Positions 17,411 through 27,448 of a DNA stretch of 64,000 nucleotides are shown in pieces. Source of the DNA: Halolamina pelagica (lineage in GTDB: Archaea > Halobacteriota > Halobacteria > Halobacteriales > Haloferacaceae); assembly GCF_001307315.1 (NCBI RefSeq), contig NZ_LGUC01000001.1, positions 682,001-746,000 on the forward strand, read 5' to 3'. The position numbers were made by a program, and so were the translations under genes. The notes under the pieces are model-generated. The model was given only the letters and a program-made list of their open reading frames with translations. It ran no database searches and was not told where the DNA came from. Positions within the stretch are counted from its first letter, which is position 1; every line of letters starts with the position of its first letter.

Positions 17411-18375
17411 TGAGTTGGGACCGTTCGTCGATACCGACACTGACCGGTCGAACCGTCGTCGTCACCGGCGCGAACAGCGGTCTCGGCTACGAGGCCACGG
17501 AAGCGTTCGCGGGCCAAGGCGCCGACGTGGTGTTGGCCTGCCGACGCCTCGACAGCGGCCGGGACGCCGCCGAGGCGATTTGCGAGACGCTCGCCGACGG
17601 CCCCGAGTGGGCGTCAGCCCCCGACGACGGGTCGCTGACAGTGATGGAACTGGATCTGGCTGATCTGGGCTCCGTCGCGAGCTTCGCCGAGCAGTTCGGC
17701 ACGCGCTTCGACGACCTGCACGTGCTCTGTAACAACGCCGGCGTGATGGCGATCCCCCGCGACGAGACCGTAGACGGGTTCGAGCGCCAGTTCGGCGTCA
17801 ACCACCTCGGCCACTTCGCGCTCACGGGGCACCTGCTCGAGGACCTACGGGCGACCGACGGCGAGAGCCGGGTGGTCACCCAGAGCAGCGGCGTCCACGA
17901 ACGAGGGACGATCGACTTCGACGATCTGCAGCACGAGGCGTCCTACGACAAGTGGGGCGCCTACGCCCAGAGCAAGCTGGCGAACCTGCTGTTCGCGTAC
18001 GAACTGGACCGCCGGCTCGACGCCGCCGACGCCGACGTGACGAGTCTTGGCTGTCACCCCGGCTACGCCGACACGAACCTCCAGCGGCGCGGGCCCGAGG
18101 CGGCGGGGTCGACACTCGGGATCTGGGCGATGAAGGCCGCCAACGCCGTGCTCGGTCAGTCAGCCACGCAGGGGGCGCTGCCGATGTTGTACGCCGCGAC
18201 AGCGGACGGGGTCTCCGGGGGCGAGTACGTCGGCCCGGGCGGGCTGTTGAACATGCGCGGCGCCCCGGAACTGCAGGAGTCGAACGCGGCCTCGCGGGAC
18301 GAGGAAACCGCCGACCGGCTGTGGGACGTTTCGGCGGCGCTCACGGGTGTCGAGTACGACCTGCCCGACGCGTAG
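17410..18375 (+). CDS. Short-chain dehydrogenase/reductase, retinol-dehydrogenase-like
   Basis: 321 residues. TGANSGLGYEATEAFAGQGA is the cofactor motif, LCNNAGVM the NAG motif, and YAQSKLANLLFAYEL gives the catalytic Tyr and Lys. The length and the GxNSGLG form resemble the retinol dehydrogenase/WW-oxidoreductase-like subgroup, whose members reduce diverse aldehydes or ketones with NADP(H). The palindrome overlapping the ATG suggests control by a TetR-type repressor, none of which is encoded nearby. Frame intact. Confidence 0.9.
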   Translation: MSWDRSSIPTLTGRTVVVTGANSGLGYEATEAFAGQGADVVLACRRLDSGRDAAEAICETLADGPEWASAPDDGSLTVMELDLADLGSVASFAEQFGTRFDDLHVLCNNAGVMAIPRDETVDGFERQFGVNHLGHFALTGHLLEDLRATDGESRVVTQSSGVHERGTIDFDDLQHEASYDKWGAYAQSKLANLLFAYELDRRLDAADADVTSLGCHPGYADTNLQRRGPEAAGSTLGIWAMKAANAVLGQSATQGALPMLYAATADGVSGGEYVGPGGLLNMRGAPELQESNAASRDEETADRLWDVSAALTGVEYDLPDA

Positions 18376-18420
18376 CGACGCGGCGTCGGTCGGCAAAAAT
18401 CCGCAGAACGGAGCGGGACG

Positions 18421-20703
18421 TTACTGGAACGTCGGCGCCGCGGGCTCCTCGTCTTTCTCCACGTCGGCTTTCTGGAACCGCTCCTCGATCTTCTGGTACT
18501 GCTCGCGGGTCTCGTCGGTGACCGACGGGACGACTTCCTCGAGCGCCTCCTCGAAGTGGGCCATCGTCACGCGGACGTTGCCCACGCTCTCGGTGGCCTC
18601 CTCGGGGTCGACGCTGTTGATGAACTCCCGGGTGGCGTTCATCGACGCCTCGCGGGCCAGCGCCTCGAGGTCGGCGCCGACGTAGCCGTCGGTGCGGGCC
18701 GCGATGTCGTCGAGATCCACGTCGTCGGCCAGCGGCTTGTCCGCCGTGTGGACCGCGAGGATCGCGCGCCGCGCGTCCTCGTCGGGCACGGGCACGTGGA
18801 CGTGCCGGTCCAGCCGGCCGGGGCGGATCAGCGCGCTGTCGATCAGGTCCGGCCGGTTCGTGGTCGCGACGACGACCACGTCCTCCAGCTCTTCGAGCCC
18901 GTCCAGTTCCGTCAGGAGCTGGGAGACGACGCGCTCGGAGACGCCCGAGTCACCGCTGTTGCGGCCCCGCTCGGTCGCGATAGCGTCGATCTCGTCGAAG
19001 AACACCACCGTCGGGGCGTTCTCGCGGGCCTTGCTGAAGATTTCGCGGACGCCCTTCTCGGACTCGCCCACGTACTTGTCCAGCAGTTCGGGCCCCTTCA
19101 CCGAGATGAAGTTGCTCTCGGCCTCGTTGGCGACGGCCTTCGCGAGCAGCGTCTTCCCGGTGCCGGGCGGGCCGTACAGCAGCACGCCCTTCGCGCTGTC
19201 GACGTCCATCTGCTCGAACACCTCGGGGTAGTCGAGCGGCCACTGGATCGTCTCGCGCAGGCGCTCCTTCGTGTCGCCGAGGCCGCCCACGTCCTCCCAG
19301 GTCACGTCGGGGACTTCGACGAACACCTCACGCAGCGCGCTGGGCTCGATGCCCCGCAGCGCCTCGCGGAAGTCCGTCTCCGTCACGTCGAGGCGTTCCA
19401 GCGTCTCGGCGTCGATCTCGTCCTCCTCGAGGTCGAGTTCGGGGCGGAAGCGACGGAGCGCGATCATCGCCGACTCCTTGGCCAGCGACTCCAGGTCCGC
19501 GCCCACGAACCCGTGGGTGTTCTCCGCGAGCTCCTCGATGTCCACGTCGTCGGCCAGCGGCATGTTGCGCGTGTGGACCTGCAGGATCTCCTCGCGACCG
19601 TTCGTGTCCGGCACGCCGACCTCGATCTCGCGGTCGAAGCGGCCGCCGCGGCGCAGCGCCGAGTCGATGGCGTCGACGCGGTTGGTCGCGCCGATGACGA
19701 CGATCTCGCCGCGCTCCTCCAGCCCGTCCATCAGGCTGAGCAGCTGGGCCACGACGCGGCGCTCCACGTCGCCGCCGGCCTCGTCACGCGCGGGGGCGAT
19801 GGAGTCGAGTTCGTCCATGAAGATGATCGCCGGGCTCTCCTCCTGGGCCTCCTCGAACACCTCGCGGAGCTGCTCCTCGGACTCCCCGTAGTACTTCGAC
19901 ATGATCTCGGGGCCGGAGATGGTGTGGAACGAGGCGTCGATCTCGTTGGCGACGGCCTTGGCGATCAGCGTCTTCCCCGTCCCGGGCGGCCCGTGCAGCA
20001 GCACGCCCTTGGGCGGTTCGATCCCCAGCCGGCCGAACAGCTCGGGGTGGCGCATCGGGAGCTCGATCATCTCCCGGACCTGTTCGAGCTCGTCGTCGAG
20101 GCCGCCGATGTCCTCGTAGGTTACGTCGGGGCCCTCGGTACCGCCGGGGGTGCCGGCGCCGGCCGCGGCGCCGCGGTCGTCCCGGATCTGTTCGGCGGGC
20201 TGCTGGCTGATCTCGACCTCCGTCGAGTCGGTGATCACGACCGTCCCGCTGGGGTCGGTCTCGGCGATCTTCAGCGGCACCGCCTGTCCCTGCCCGCCCA
20301 TCAGGCCGAAGCCCAGCGGGAGCTGGACGTCCTGCCCGGTCGTGACGGGCTGGCCGGAGAGCTCCTTCCGGACGAGGCTCCCGATGTCGCCGCGGATCCC
20401 CATGTTCTGGGGGAGCGCGACGGTGACGCTGTCGGCGGGGTTCACGTCGGCGGGCTCGACGGTGACGCGGTCGTCGATGCCGACGCTGGCCTCCTGTCGG
20501 AGCCGGCCGTCGATGCGTACGACGCCCGTGCCGTCGTCCTCGGGGTAGCCGGGCCAGACGCGGGCGATCGCGGCGCCCTGGCTCCCCTCGATGCGGATGA
20601 AGTCGCCGCCCGAGAGGTCCATCTCGTCGGCGGCGACGCGGTCGACGGCGGCGAGGCGGCGGCCGGCGTCTTTCTGCTTCAGCGGCTTGACCGTGAGCTT
20701 CAT
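18421..20703 (-). CDS. cdc48: CDC48/VAT-type AAA ATPase
   Basis: A 760-residue unfoldase that works as a hexamer and hands substrates to the proteasome in archaea. Residues 1-180 form the double-psi barrel N-domain. D1 has [17 protein letters not shown] near residue 240 with Walker [14 protein letters not shown]2 has [17 protein letters not shown] near 513 with [11 protein letters not shown] and the arginine-finger context RPGRLDRH. The last residues carry no obvious hydrophobic-Tyr-X motif. Its ATG overlaps the stop of the upstream small alpha-crystallin-like gene by 4 nt (ATGA). Frame intact. Confidence 0.96.
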   Translation of the reverse strand: MKLTVKPLKQKDAGRRLAAVDRVAADEMDLSGGDFIRIEGSQGAAIARVWPGYPEDDGTGVVRIDGRLRQEASVGIDDRVTVEPADVNPADSVTVALPQNMGIRGDIGSLVRKELSGQPVTTGQDVQLPLGFGLMGGQGQAVPLKIAETDPSGTVVITDSTEVEISQQPAEQIRDDRGAAAGAGTPGGTEGPDVTYEDIGGLDDELEQVREMIELPMRHPELFGRLGIEPPKGVLLHGPPGTGKTLIAKAVANEIDASFHTISGPEIMSKYYGESEEQLREVFEEAQEESPAIIFMDELDSIAPARDEAGGDVERRVVAQLLSLMDGLEERGEIVVIGATNRVDAIDSALRRGGRFDREIEVGVPDTNGREEILQVHTRNMPLADDVDIEELAENTHGFVGADLESLAKESAMIALRRFRPELDLEEDEIDAETLERLDVTETDFREALRGIEPSALREVFVEVPDVTWEDVGGLGDTKERLRETIQWPLDYPEVFEQMDVDSAKGVLLYGPPGTGKTLLAKAVANEAESNFISVKGPELLDKYVGESEKGVREIFSKARENAPTVVFFDEIDAIATERGRNSGDSGVSERVVSQLLTELDGLEELEDVVVVATTNRPDLIDSALIRPGRLDRHVHVPVPDEDARRAILAVHTADKPLADDVDLDDIAARTDGYVGADLEALAREASMNATREFINSVDPEEATESVGNVRVTMAHFEEALEEVVPSVTDETREQYQKIEERFQKADVEKDEEPAAPTFQ

Positions 20704-20951
20704 GCCTCCACCTCCACGGTCAGCACGCCGTTGTTTACCGTGCTCTCCCGGGCGACCCCGGGAAGCTCGAACTCGGTCTCCGTGGACGTGCCGTCGCCGT
20801 TCTCGACGACGACGATGGCGGTCTCGCCGACCGTGTCGACGGCGACCTCCCCCTCCGCGTCAGCGAGATCGAGCGCGACCACGAGGCTGTCGTCGTACTC
20901 GTAGACCCGACCGAACTGCTCGTCGGTGATACTGCGTTGGTGAGTGGTCAT
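20700..20951 (-). CDS. Small alpha-crystallin/Hsp20-like protein coupled to CDC48
   Basis: 83 residues, mostly predicted beta strands. [21 protein letters not shown] and [20 protein letters not shown] resemble the strand layout and G-V-L motif region of an Hsp20 (alpha-crystallin) domain, but it is shorter than true Hsp20. I believe it falls in the haloarchaeal DUF7127 group. Its stop overlaps the CDC48 start, so the two are co-translated; it may be an adaptor or co-chaperone. This is inferred from context only. Confidence 0.75.
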   Translation of the reverse strand: MTTHQRSITDEQFGRVYEYDDSLVVALDLADAEGEVAVDTVGETAIVVVENGDGTSTETEFELPGVARESTVNNGVLTVEVEA

Positions 20952-20978
20952 TAGCTAACCCCAAGTAATCGCCCAGGG

Positions 20979-20984
20979 TATTTA
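20979..20984 (-). promoter_or_regulatory. TATA box of the Hsp20-like/CDC48 operon
   Basis: The minus strand reads GATCTAAATACCC, with TAAATA 28-33 nt before the ATG at 20951. This fits a leaderless haloarchaeal promoter. Confidence 0.65.
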
Positions 20985-21185
20985 GATCTGTCGCCAAAAA
21001 ATCGCCATACGGGAGCGACATCGCCGAATACGGATGGGGTAGCGGTTCAGCTGGTGAGCTGCGCCGGACCCGCCCCAGCTGGCAGCTCGCTGTTCGGCGT
21101 CGACCGGGTGGCCGTCTGGCTCGCGAGGCCACGTTCGCGTGGCTCGTTCCCGCGGCTTTATGCTGGGCGCGGGAGACACAACGGT

Positions 21186-21956
21186 ATGAAGCAGGTTTCG
21201 CACCACGGCCGGGGGACGGCGTACCGCCGCTCGGCGCGGACCGAGGCGGGGCCGGGGCTGCTCTGTATCCACGGCAGCGGCGGGGCAGCGGGCGTCTGGA
21301 AGTCCCAGTCGCGGCTGGCCGACCGGACGCCGGTGACGGCGATGGATCTGAGTGACCACGGCGAGAGCGGGTCGCTGACCGCACAGGCCGGCTACGAGGC
21401 GCTTTCCGGCTACGCCGACGACGTGGTCGCCGTCGCCGAGGAGACGGGCGACCGCGTCCTCTGTGGCAACTCCCTCGGCGCCGCCGTCGCGTTGACTGTC
21501 GCGCTGGACCGGGAGCTCCCGATCGACGGGCTCGTCCTCACGGGTGCCGGCGCCCGACTGCCCGTGCTCGACGACCTGCTGGTCTGGCTGGAGGAGGAGT
21601 TCGACCGCGCGATCGAGTTCCTCCACGGGCCCGACCGGCTGTTCCACGAGCCGAGCGACGAACTGGTCGGGATCAGCGAGGCGGCGATGCGGGAGACCGG
21701 CCGGGAGATCACCGCGCGGGACTTCCGGACCTGCCACGAGTTCGACGTGCGCGAGCGGCTGGGAGAGATCGACGTGCCGACGCTTGCGGTGGTGGGCGAG
21801 CACGACAAGCTCACGCCGCCACACTACCACGAGGCGCTGGCGGACGCGATCCCCGACGGCGAGATGGCGACCGTCGACGACGCCGCCCACCTGGCGATGC
21901 TCGAACAGCCAACCGCGTTCAACAGCGCCGTCGCGTCGTTCCTCGACCGTCTCTGA
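21186..21956 (+). CDS. Alpha/beta-hydrolase
   Basis: 256 residues. Oxyanion segment LLCIHGSGGAAGVW, nucleophile elbow GNSLGAAV, acid in VVGEHDKLTPP, and the final His in DDAAHLAMLEQP make a complete Ser-Asp-His triad. I start it at ATG 21186; upstream codons in frame lack protein character. The family covers esterases, haloperoxidase-like enzymes and lactonases, so the substrate is open. Its stop overlaps the start of the next gene (TGATG). Confidence 0.9.
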   Translation: MKQVSHHGRGTAYRRSARTEAGPGLLCIHGSGGAAGVWKSQSRLADRTPVTAMDLSDHGESGSLTAQAGYEALSGYADDVVAVAEETGDRVLCGNSLGAAVALTVALDRELPIDGLVLTGAGARLPVLDDLLVWLEEEFDRAIEFLHGPDRLFHEPSDELVGISEAAMRETGREITARDFRTCHEFDVRERLGEIDVPTLAVVGEHDKLTPPHYHEALADAIPDGEMATVDDAAHLAMLEQPTAFNSAVASFLDRL

Positions 21957-22198
21957 TGCCAGAGCGCGTCGCCACCACCGATCCCGACGGCGTCGACTTC
22001 GGCTGGGTGATGCAGGTGACGTTCGTGTTGACGATCGTCGTCGGCGCGCCGGTGGTCGCGCTGCTGTCGATGCAAGCGACGCTGCCGGACTGGCCGTCCC
22101 GCGCCTCGTTCGCGATCCGGGTCGGCGCGCCGGTGTGGGTGCTGACGGGGCTGTGCGTGTATCTGTACGCGCGGTGGCGGGAGGGCGACGACGCGTAG
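21956..22198 (+). CDS. Small membrane protein, DUF5822-like
   Basis: 80 residues with two hydrophobic helices (about 17-40 and 52-72) and a charged tail YARWREGDDA. The N-terminal TTDPDGVDFGWVMQVTFVLT is a stretch I associate with the haloarchaeal DUF5822 family. It is coupled to the upstream hydrolase gene by a one-base overlap. Function unknown. Confidence 0.7.
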   Translation: MPERVATTDPDGVDFGWVMQVTFVLTIVVGAPVVALLSMQATLPDWPSRASFAIRVGAPVWVLTGLCVYLYARWREGDDA

Positions 22199-22705
22199 CT
22201 ACTCGACCCAGCGGAACGGGACGCCGGCTCGCTCCGCCGTCACGCGGTCGCGTTCGGAGTCGCCGACGAACACCGCCGCCTCGCCCTCGACGTCCATCGC
22301 CGAGAGCGTCGACAGCAGCGGCTCGGGGTCGGGTTTGTAGCTCCCGACCGAGTCGCGGCCGACGACCGCGTCGGCGTCGAGCCCGTGTCGGTCGAGCGCG
22401 ATCCGGCAGGCCGCCTCGCTGTTGAGCGAGCAGACGCCGACCGGGCCCGGGTGGGCGCGGAGTTCCTCGACCAGTTCGAGCGCGGGTGCCGCGCGAGCGG
22501 CCTCGCGCTCGTGTTCGCCGACGACGGCCTCGAAGCGGTCGCGGTGGCCCTCCGTCTCGGCAAGTTCGAGCAGGCCCCAGAGGTCCCGATCGCCCGGGTC
22601 GACGCCGACGCCGCGGAGGTCGGCGGCGAGATCGTCGCGCGCGGCGCCCCAGTCGACCGGGAGGGAGACGAGTGTGCCGTCGAGGTCGTAGACGACGGGC
22701 TGCAT
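22199..22705 (-). CDS. HAD-superfamily phosphatase
   Basis: 168 residues. Motif I is VVYDLDGTLV with the nucleophile Asp, motif II is in VCSLNSEA, the motif III Lys is in SYKPDPEPLL, and motif IV is VFVGDSERD. The small helical cap between motifs I and II matches phosphoglycolate-phosphatase/Gph-like HAD enzymes. The ATG at 22705 puts motif I at the N-terminus as usual. It ends directly against the convergent membrane-protein gene. Substrate unknown. Confidence 0.87.
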   Translation of the reverse strand: MQPVVYDLDGTLVSLPVDWGAARDDLAADLRGVGVDPGDRDLWGLLELAETEGHRDRFEAVVGEHEREAARAAPALELVEELRAHPGPVGVCSLNSEAACRIALDRHGLDADAVVGRDSVGSYKPDPEPLLSTLSAMDVEGEAAVFVGDSERDRVTAERAGVPFRWVE

Positions 22706-22787
22706 GCCCGGCAAGAGGGGTTGGGGGAGAAAAAGCGTGGGGCGCTCGCGCACCCAGATTCAAGTAGTCTGACACCCACCCTGGGGT

Positions 22788-23554
22788 ATGGCGGGGCCCG
22801 ACCCCCAACAGCTACAGCGCGTGGTCGATCGCTTCCCCGAGCCGCGCGCCGACGATCGGTTCGTGGCCGCGGACCGCCTGCTCGGCGGCGCCTACGGCCG
22901 CATCGCCGGCGAGTGGTACGACGAGCTCCGGCGGCTCGCCGACGCCTACGCGGACGGCGAGATCCTCCGCGAGACGGTGCTGGCCCACGTCGAAGCCGTC
23001 CCGACTTCCGACTCACCGACGGCGCCGCGCCGCTGCCGGACCGCCGCGCCGCCCTCCGTGCGGCCGCGGACACGCTGCCCGAAGTCGGCGAGCTATCCGT
23101 GTGGTACCACGAACTCCGGAGCCTGCTCGACGACGATCCGGACGAACTCACGCCGTTCGAGCGCGCGCTGCACGCCTTCGGCTACGTCGTCGCCCACGGG
23201 CTGTTCCTCGGCGCCAGCGCACCCGAAACCGTGGTCCGACGGCTCCGGCTCGCCTACCGCCTCGTCGGCGTCCGGATCGACGACACCGGATCCGAGGGCG
23301 CCGAGCGGACGACGTTCACCTGCCCGTACCGGACCCTCGGCGCCGACCGCCGGGGGACGCGCTGGGTCTGTCACGAGAAACTCGACCGCGTCGACGACGG
23401 CTACGTCAGCTACCTCGGCGAGCGCGGCATCGACTACCAGCGGCCGCGGGGCTGTGCGGACTCCGAGCAGTGCTACTCGACGGTCGCGCGAGCGAGCCCC
23501 GAGCAGTGGTGGCCGAAGACGCCGCCGGAGGCGGTCCGGGACCACGGCGGATGA
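22788..23554 (+). CDS. Haloarchaeal protein with conserved Cys cluster, unknown function (one frameshift)
   Basis: About 255 residues after joining two frames at 22998-23003 (GTCCCG run): AHVEAVP continues as DFRLTDGAAPLPDRR. The C-terminal third carries TFTCPYRTLGADRR, WVCHEKLDRVDDGYV and RPRGCADSEQCYST, four Cys that could bind a metal or Fe-S cluster. The rest is predicted helical. I do not recognise the family. Its stop overlaps the methyltransferase ATG (ATGA), which points to a shared role. Confidence 0.7.
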
Positions 23555-24209
23555 GCGACAGCGCGCACCGTCGCCGAATCCGGGACAGCTACCGGCGCTG
23601 GGCGCGGCTCTACGACTGGTTCGCGCGGGCGACCACCGGCGTCGGCGGCGTCCGAGCGGCCTGCGTCGACGCGCTGGAGCTCGACCCGGGCGACACGGTG
23701 GTGGAGTTCGGCTGCGGCCCCGGGCCGAACCTCCCGGCGCTCCGCGAGGCGGTCGGCCCCTCGGGCCACGTCGTCGGCGTCGACGTGACCGACCGGATGC
23801 TCGATCGGGCGCAGGCGCTCGTCGCCCGACGCGGCTGGGAGAACGTCTCGTTGGTGCAGGCCGACGCCGCGACGCCGCCCATCGCGGCGACAGACGCCGT
23901 CCTCGCGACGTTCGTCACGTCGCTGTTCCCCGACCCGGAATCGGTGGTGCACGAGTGGTGCGATATCGCCGACAGCGTCGCCCTCGCCACCTTCGCGCCG
24001 CGGGGGAACCGCGCGGCGAACGCGGCGCTGTGGGGGTTCACACGCCTGAGCACGGAGTTGTTCGACGCCGCCGGGGCGACGCGCTCGCGCAGTTGGACCG
24101 TCGGACGGCGGCCGCCCGGGCGGGGTTGGAGGCGTCGATGGGGACGGTCGAGAGCGGGAGGTTCGTGTTCGGGACGATCACGGTCGCTGCGGGCCACCGC
24201 GAGCCGTAG
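23551..24209 (+). CDS. SAM-dependent class I methyltransferase (one frameshift)
   Basis: About 220 residues. The SAM-binding motif is VVEFGCGPGPNLPAL, motif II is VVGVDVTDRMLDRA, and VSLVQADAATPPI is motif III. The N-terminal YRRWARLYDWFAR is typical of UbiE/COQ5-like methyltransferases. The frame is lost in a GGGG run near 24079; one base more joins FDAAG to DALAQLDRRTAAARAG and carries it to the stop at 24207. It is coupled to the upstream Cys-cluster gene, a possible partner. Substrate unknown. Confidence 0.85.
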
Positions 24210-24211
24210 CG

Positions 24212-25357
24212 TCAGTCCAGCAGATCCCGCGCGATGATCGTCTTCTGGATCTCGCTGGTCCCCTCGTAGATGGTCGTGATCTTCGCGTCGCGGTAGAACC
24301 GCTCCACGTCGAACTCGCTCATGTAGCCGTAGCCGCCGTGGATCTGCACCGCCTCGTTGGTCACGTCCATCGCCGCCTCGCTGGCGAAGTACTTCGCCAT
24401 CGACGCGATCACGCGGGAGTCTTCGCCCGCGTCGGCCTGCCGGGCGGCCTCCCGACAGAGCAGCCGCGAGGCCTCGACCTGCGTCGCCATGTCCGCGACT
24501 TTCTGCCGGATCGCGCCGATGTCGCCGATGGGCTTGCCGAACTGCTCGCGCTCGCCGGCGTAGGCGATCGCCTCGTCCAGCGCGGCCTGTGCGACGCCGA
24601 CGGCCTGCGAGGCGATGCCGAGTCGCCCGCCGGTGAGGATCTTGAACGCCGCGGAGAGCCCCTCGCCCTCCGGCGTGAGGCGGTACTTCTCGGGAATTTC
24701 GACGCCGTCGAACGTCATCCCCGTGGTGTCGCTGGCGCGCAGGCCGAGTTTGTGCTCCTTCTTCCCGACTTTCACGCCGTCGTACTCCGCCGGGACGAGG
24801 AACTGCGTGATCGAGCCGCGGTCGTCGGCGTCGGTCTTGGCGAAGACGATGTAGACGCCGGCCCGCTGGCCGTTGGTGATCCACTGCTTCTCGCCGGAGA
24901 TGCGATAGCCGTCCTCGGTCTTCTCGGCGGTGGTGGTCATCTCCGCGGGGTTGGAGCCGGCGCCGGGCTCGGAGAGACAGAACGCGCCGACGGGACGGCC
25001 GTCGACCATCTCCGGCAGCCACTCCTCCTTCACGTCGTCGCTGCCGAACTCGGCGATACAGGAGGTCGCGAGACAGTGCACGGAGAGCGCCGTCGCGACC
25101 GCGAGGTGGCCGTACGCCAGCGCCTCGTTCACGACCGAGTAGGTGGTCTTGTCGGCGTCGAAGCCGCCGTACTCCGCGGGGACGGTGAGGCCGGTGAGGT
25201 CCAGTTCGGCGAGGTCGTCCCACGCGTCCTCGGGGAACTCCTCGGTGGCGTCGAGTTCCTGCGCCTCGGGACGGAGCTCCTCGAGCGCGAACTCCTCGAC
25301 GGCGTCCCGGAAGGCGCGCTGCTCGTCGGTCAGCGCGGAGTCGGTCTGCAGGTGCAT
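24212..25357 (-). CDS. Acyl-CoA dehydrogenase
   Basis: 381 residues from the ATG at 25357; an upstream ATG gives an implausible basic extension. The FAD and substrate motifs AFCLSEPGAGSNPAEM and ISGEKQWITNGQRAGVYIVF are present. The last segment GGYGYMSEFDVERFYRDAK followed by IYEGTSEIQ supplies the catalytic Glu of the short-chain acyl-CoA/butyryl-CoA dehydrogenase type. It would oxidise acyl-CoA, passing electrons to an electron-transfer flavoprotein not found here. A GTTTTTGC element about 27-34 nt upstream may be its TATA box. Confidence 0.94.
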   Translation of the reverse strand: MHLQTDSALTDEQRAFRDAVEEFALEELRPEAQELDATEEFPEDAWDDLAELDLTGLTVPAEYGGFDADKTTYSVVNEALAYGHLAVATALSVHCLATSCIAEFGSDDVKEEWLPEMVDGRPVGAFCLSEPGAGSNPAEMTTTAEKTEDGYRISGEKQWITNGQRAGVYIVFAKTDADDRGSITQFLVPAEYDGVKVGKKEHKLGLRASDTTGMTFDGVEIPEKYRLTPEGEGLSAAFKILTGGRLGIASQAVGVAQAALDEAIAYAGEREQFGKPIGDIGAIRQKVADMATQVEASRLLCREAARQADAGEDSRVIASMAKYFASEAAMDVTNEAVQIHGGYGYMSEFDVERFYRDAKITTIYEGTSEIQKTIIARDLLD

Positions 25358-25412
25358 AGCTCGTTCGTGGGCCGGACGGCGCAAAAACGGTCCGACTCCC
25401 GGGCCGACCGCC

Positions 25413-26605
25413 TCAGTCCTCGTTCCGGAGGTAGCCGACGACTTCCACCGGCGGCACCGGGATGCCGCCGCCCTGGGCGAACGTCGGGCTGCCGCCGCCG
25501 CCGCCGCCGAACTCGCCGGTCACGTCCTGGACGACCGCGTTGGCGTCGGCGTCGCCGTCGGTCGCGACGACGACGAACGTCTCGCCCGAGGTTCCCGTGA
25601 CCGCGACGCCGTCGACGCCGTCGCCGACGTACCCCTCGAGTTCGCCCTGGAGGTCGTTCGGCGTCGCGCCCTCGATAGCGCCGACGAGCCACCGCCCGCC
25701 GTCGCGGTCGACGGCGTCGAGGCCGTCGAGCCGGTCGGAGAGGAGTTCGGACTTCAGGTCGGCCGCCTCGTCGCGGAGTTCGTCACGTTCGTCTGTCAGT
25801 CGGTCGACGGCCTCGGGGATCTCCGGCGGCGCCACGTCGAGGCGCTGGGCGCCCTCGCGAGCGGCCACGTGGAGGTCGGCGGCGGCGTCGATGGCGCTCG
25901 GCCCGACGGCGAACTCCACGCGCGTCGCGCCCTCGCCGGGGTTCGAGCGCTCGAGCACGTGGATCGGGCCGATCTCCTGGGTGTTCGAGACGTGCGTGCC
26001 GCCACAGGCCGCCACGTCCCAGCCCTCGACAGTGACGACGCGCACCTCGTCGGCGTCGGCCATCGCGCCCTCCTCGGTTTTCGTGTTGAACGCGACCGCC
26101 TCGCGCTCGCGGGCGGTCTGGGTATCCTCGTACCCCCACGTCACGGGCAGGGAGTCCCAGACCGCGCGGTTGGCGAGCCGCTCCATCTCGACCATGCGCT
26201 CGTCGGTGATCTCGGTGTCGGCGGTGAAGTCGACGCGGACGCTCTCCTCGCCGATGTCGAAGCCGGCGTAGCCAACGTCGTCGAGCACGCGTCGCCCCGC
26301 GCCGAACAGGACGTGGCTCGCCGTGTGGGCCCGCTTGCAGTACGTGCGGAACGCGGCGTCGACGACGCAGTGGACCGTCTCGCCTTCCTCGAACTCGGGG
26401 GCCTCGGCCAGCGTGTGGACGACGCCGTCTGCGGACTTCTGTACGTCCGTGACGGCGAGGTCGTCGATCACGCCGCGGTCGGCGGGCTGGCCGCCCCCTC
26501 CGGGTAGAAGTACGTCTCGTCGAGCACCACCTCGCGGCCGTCGACGGCCGCGACCTCGGTGTCGAACGAGAGCGTCTCGGGGTTGTCGGGTGCGAGGGTC
26601 TGCAT
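25413..26605 (-). CDS. alaX: Alanyl-tRNA editing protein AlaX, long form with DHHA1 domain (one frameshift)
   Basis: About 398 residues. The editing (tRNA-SAD) domain has the zinc ligands HTASH and CGGTH. After a coiled stretch (DRLTDERDELRDEAADLKSE) comes a DHHA1 domain ending GGGGGSPTFAQGGG. It lacks the aminoacylation domain of AlaRS, so it should hydrolyse Ser- or Gly-tRNA-Ala in trans. The frame breaks near 26501-26506 (run of five C/G); one base restores FYPEGGGQPADRG, a conserved AlaX motif. The minus strand GGCTTTTTGCGG 24-32 nt before the ATG may be the TATA box. Confidence 0.92.
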
Positions 26606-26684
26606 GGCTGTCGGATATCGTGGCGCCCGCAAAAAGCCGCGGGCTCCGGCTATCTTCGCGTTCGCTCCCGTGCCACGGCACGGC

Positions 26685-26871
26685 CTCGGAATCGCTGGCC
26701 GGAGCCAGCGAGGCTCGCTCGCCGTGAACGGTCACACACGTCTACGGCATGGGCTCGGAATCGCTGGCCGGAGCCAGCGAGGCTCGCTCGCCGTGAACGG
26801 TCACACACGTCCACGGCATGGGCTCCAGTCACCGACCGTCGTCGGCGACGTTCGCGCGCCGTGAACGGTTA
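26685..26871. repeat. Repeat array of period 68-69 bp starting at the MBF1 stop codon
   Basis: On the minus strand three units begin at stop-like triplets: TAA (26871-26869, the MBF1 stop), TGA (26803-26801) and TGA (26734-26732), each followed by CCGTTCACGGCG. The last two units are nearly identical over 69 bp and contain CGCTGG-CTCCGG-CCAGCG. The first keeps both ends but has a different hairpin in the middle (GTCGCCGAC/GTCGGTGAC). The array fills the gap between MBF1 and alaX. Confidence 0.88.
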
Positions 26872-27384
26872 CTCCGCCAGTTCGATGCCGAACCGGTCCT
26901 CGAGCTTGGCGATCACGCTCCCGCCAACGTCGGCGCGGATCGCGCGCCCGTCCTCGACGGCGAGCAGGTCGTCCTCGTCGAACGACAGCTCCGCGGCCAG
27001 CTCCTCCGTCGTGAGGCCGGCGTCCTGCCGGGCCTCGGTGACCACATCGCCGTAGCCCGAGACGAGGTACGGGAGGCTGTCGTCGTCGTAGTCGGTGTCC
27101 TCGACCCACTCGGTGTCGGGCTGGTTCGAGTCCATCAGCTTCGCGGTGTTCTGTGCCGCGCGCTTCTTGCGGTTGGTGCGAGCGCCGTCGCGCGTTCCCT
27201 CCTGCTGCTCGCGCTTCTTGCGGTCCTTGTTGCGGTTGGCGCTCATCGGCGCGCAGTCGTCACAGACAAGCAGCTCCGCGCCCGCCACGTTCGCCTTTTG
27301 GAGCGAGGCGGACTCGGTGCCACAGAGTTCGCAGGCGTCCCCGTCGTCGCCACCGCCGGCGCCGCCGGTCGAGTACTTGGCCAT
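26869..27384 (-). CDS. mbf1: Multiprotein-bridging-factor-type transcription regulator (aMBF1)
   Basis: 171 residues. An N-terminal zinc ribbon has CELCG and CDDCAP, followed by a basic linker (NRNKDRKKREQQ) and a C-terminal HTH_XRE domain (LTTEELAAELSFDEDDLLAVEDG). This is the archaeal MBF1 layout; the protein is thought to bridge TBP and regulators or to act on the ribosome. GAATTAATGTCG on the minus strand, 23-32 nt before the ATG, is a good TATA candidate. Its stop codon region is repeated twice downstream. Confidence 0.92.
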   Translation of the reverse strand: MAKYSTGGAGGGDDGDACELCGTESASLQKANVAGAELLVCDDCAPMSANRNKDRKKREQQEGTRDGARTNRKKRAAQNTAKLMDSNQPDTEWVEDTDYDDDSLPYLVSGYGDVVTEARQDAGLTTEELAAELSFDEDDLLAVEDGRAIRADVGGSVIAKLEDRFGIELAE

Positions 27385-27448
27385 GGCCCGGCTACGTGCC
27401 GCGGCGACATTAATTCGTGGTCGTGGACTCGCTCACCTGCCTCTGGCT

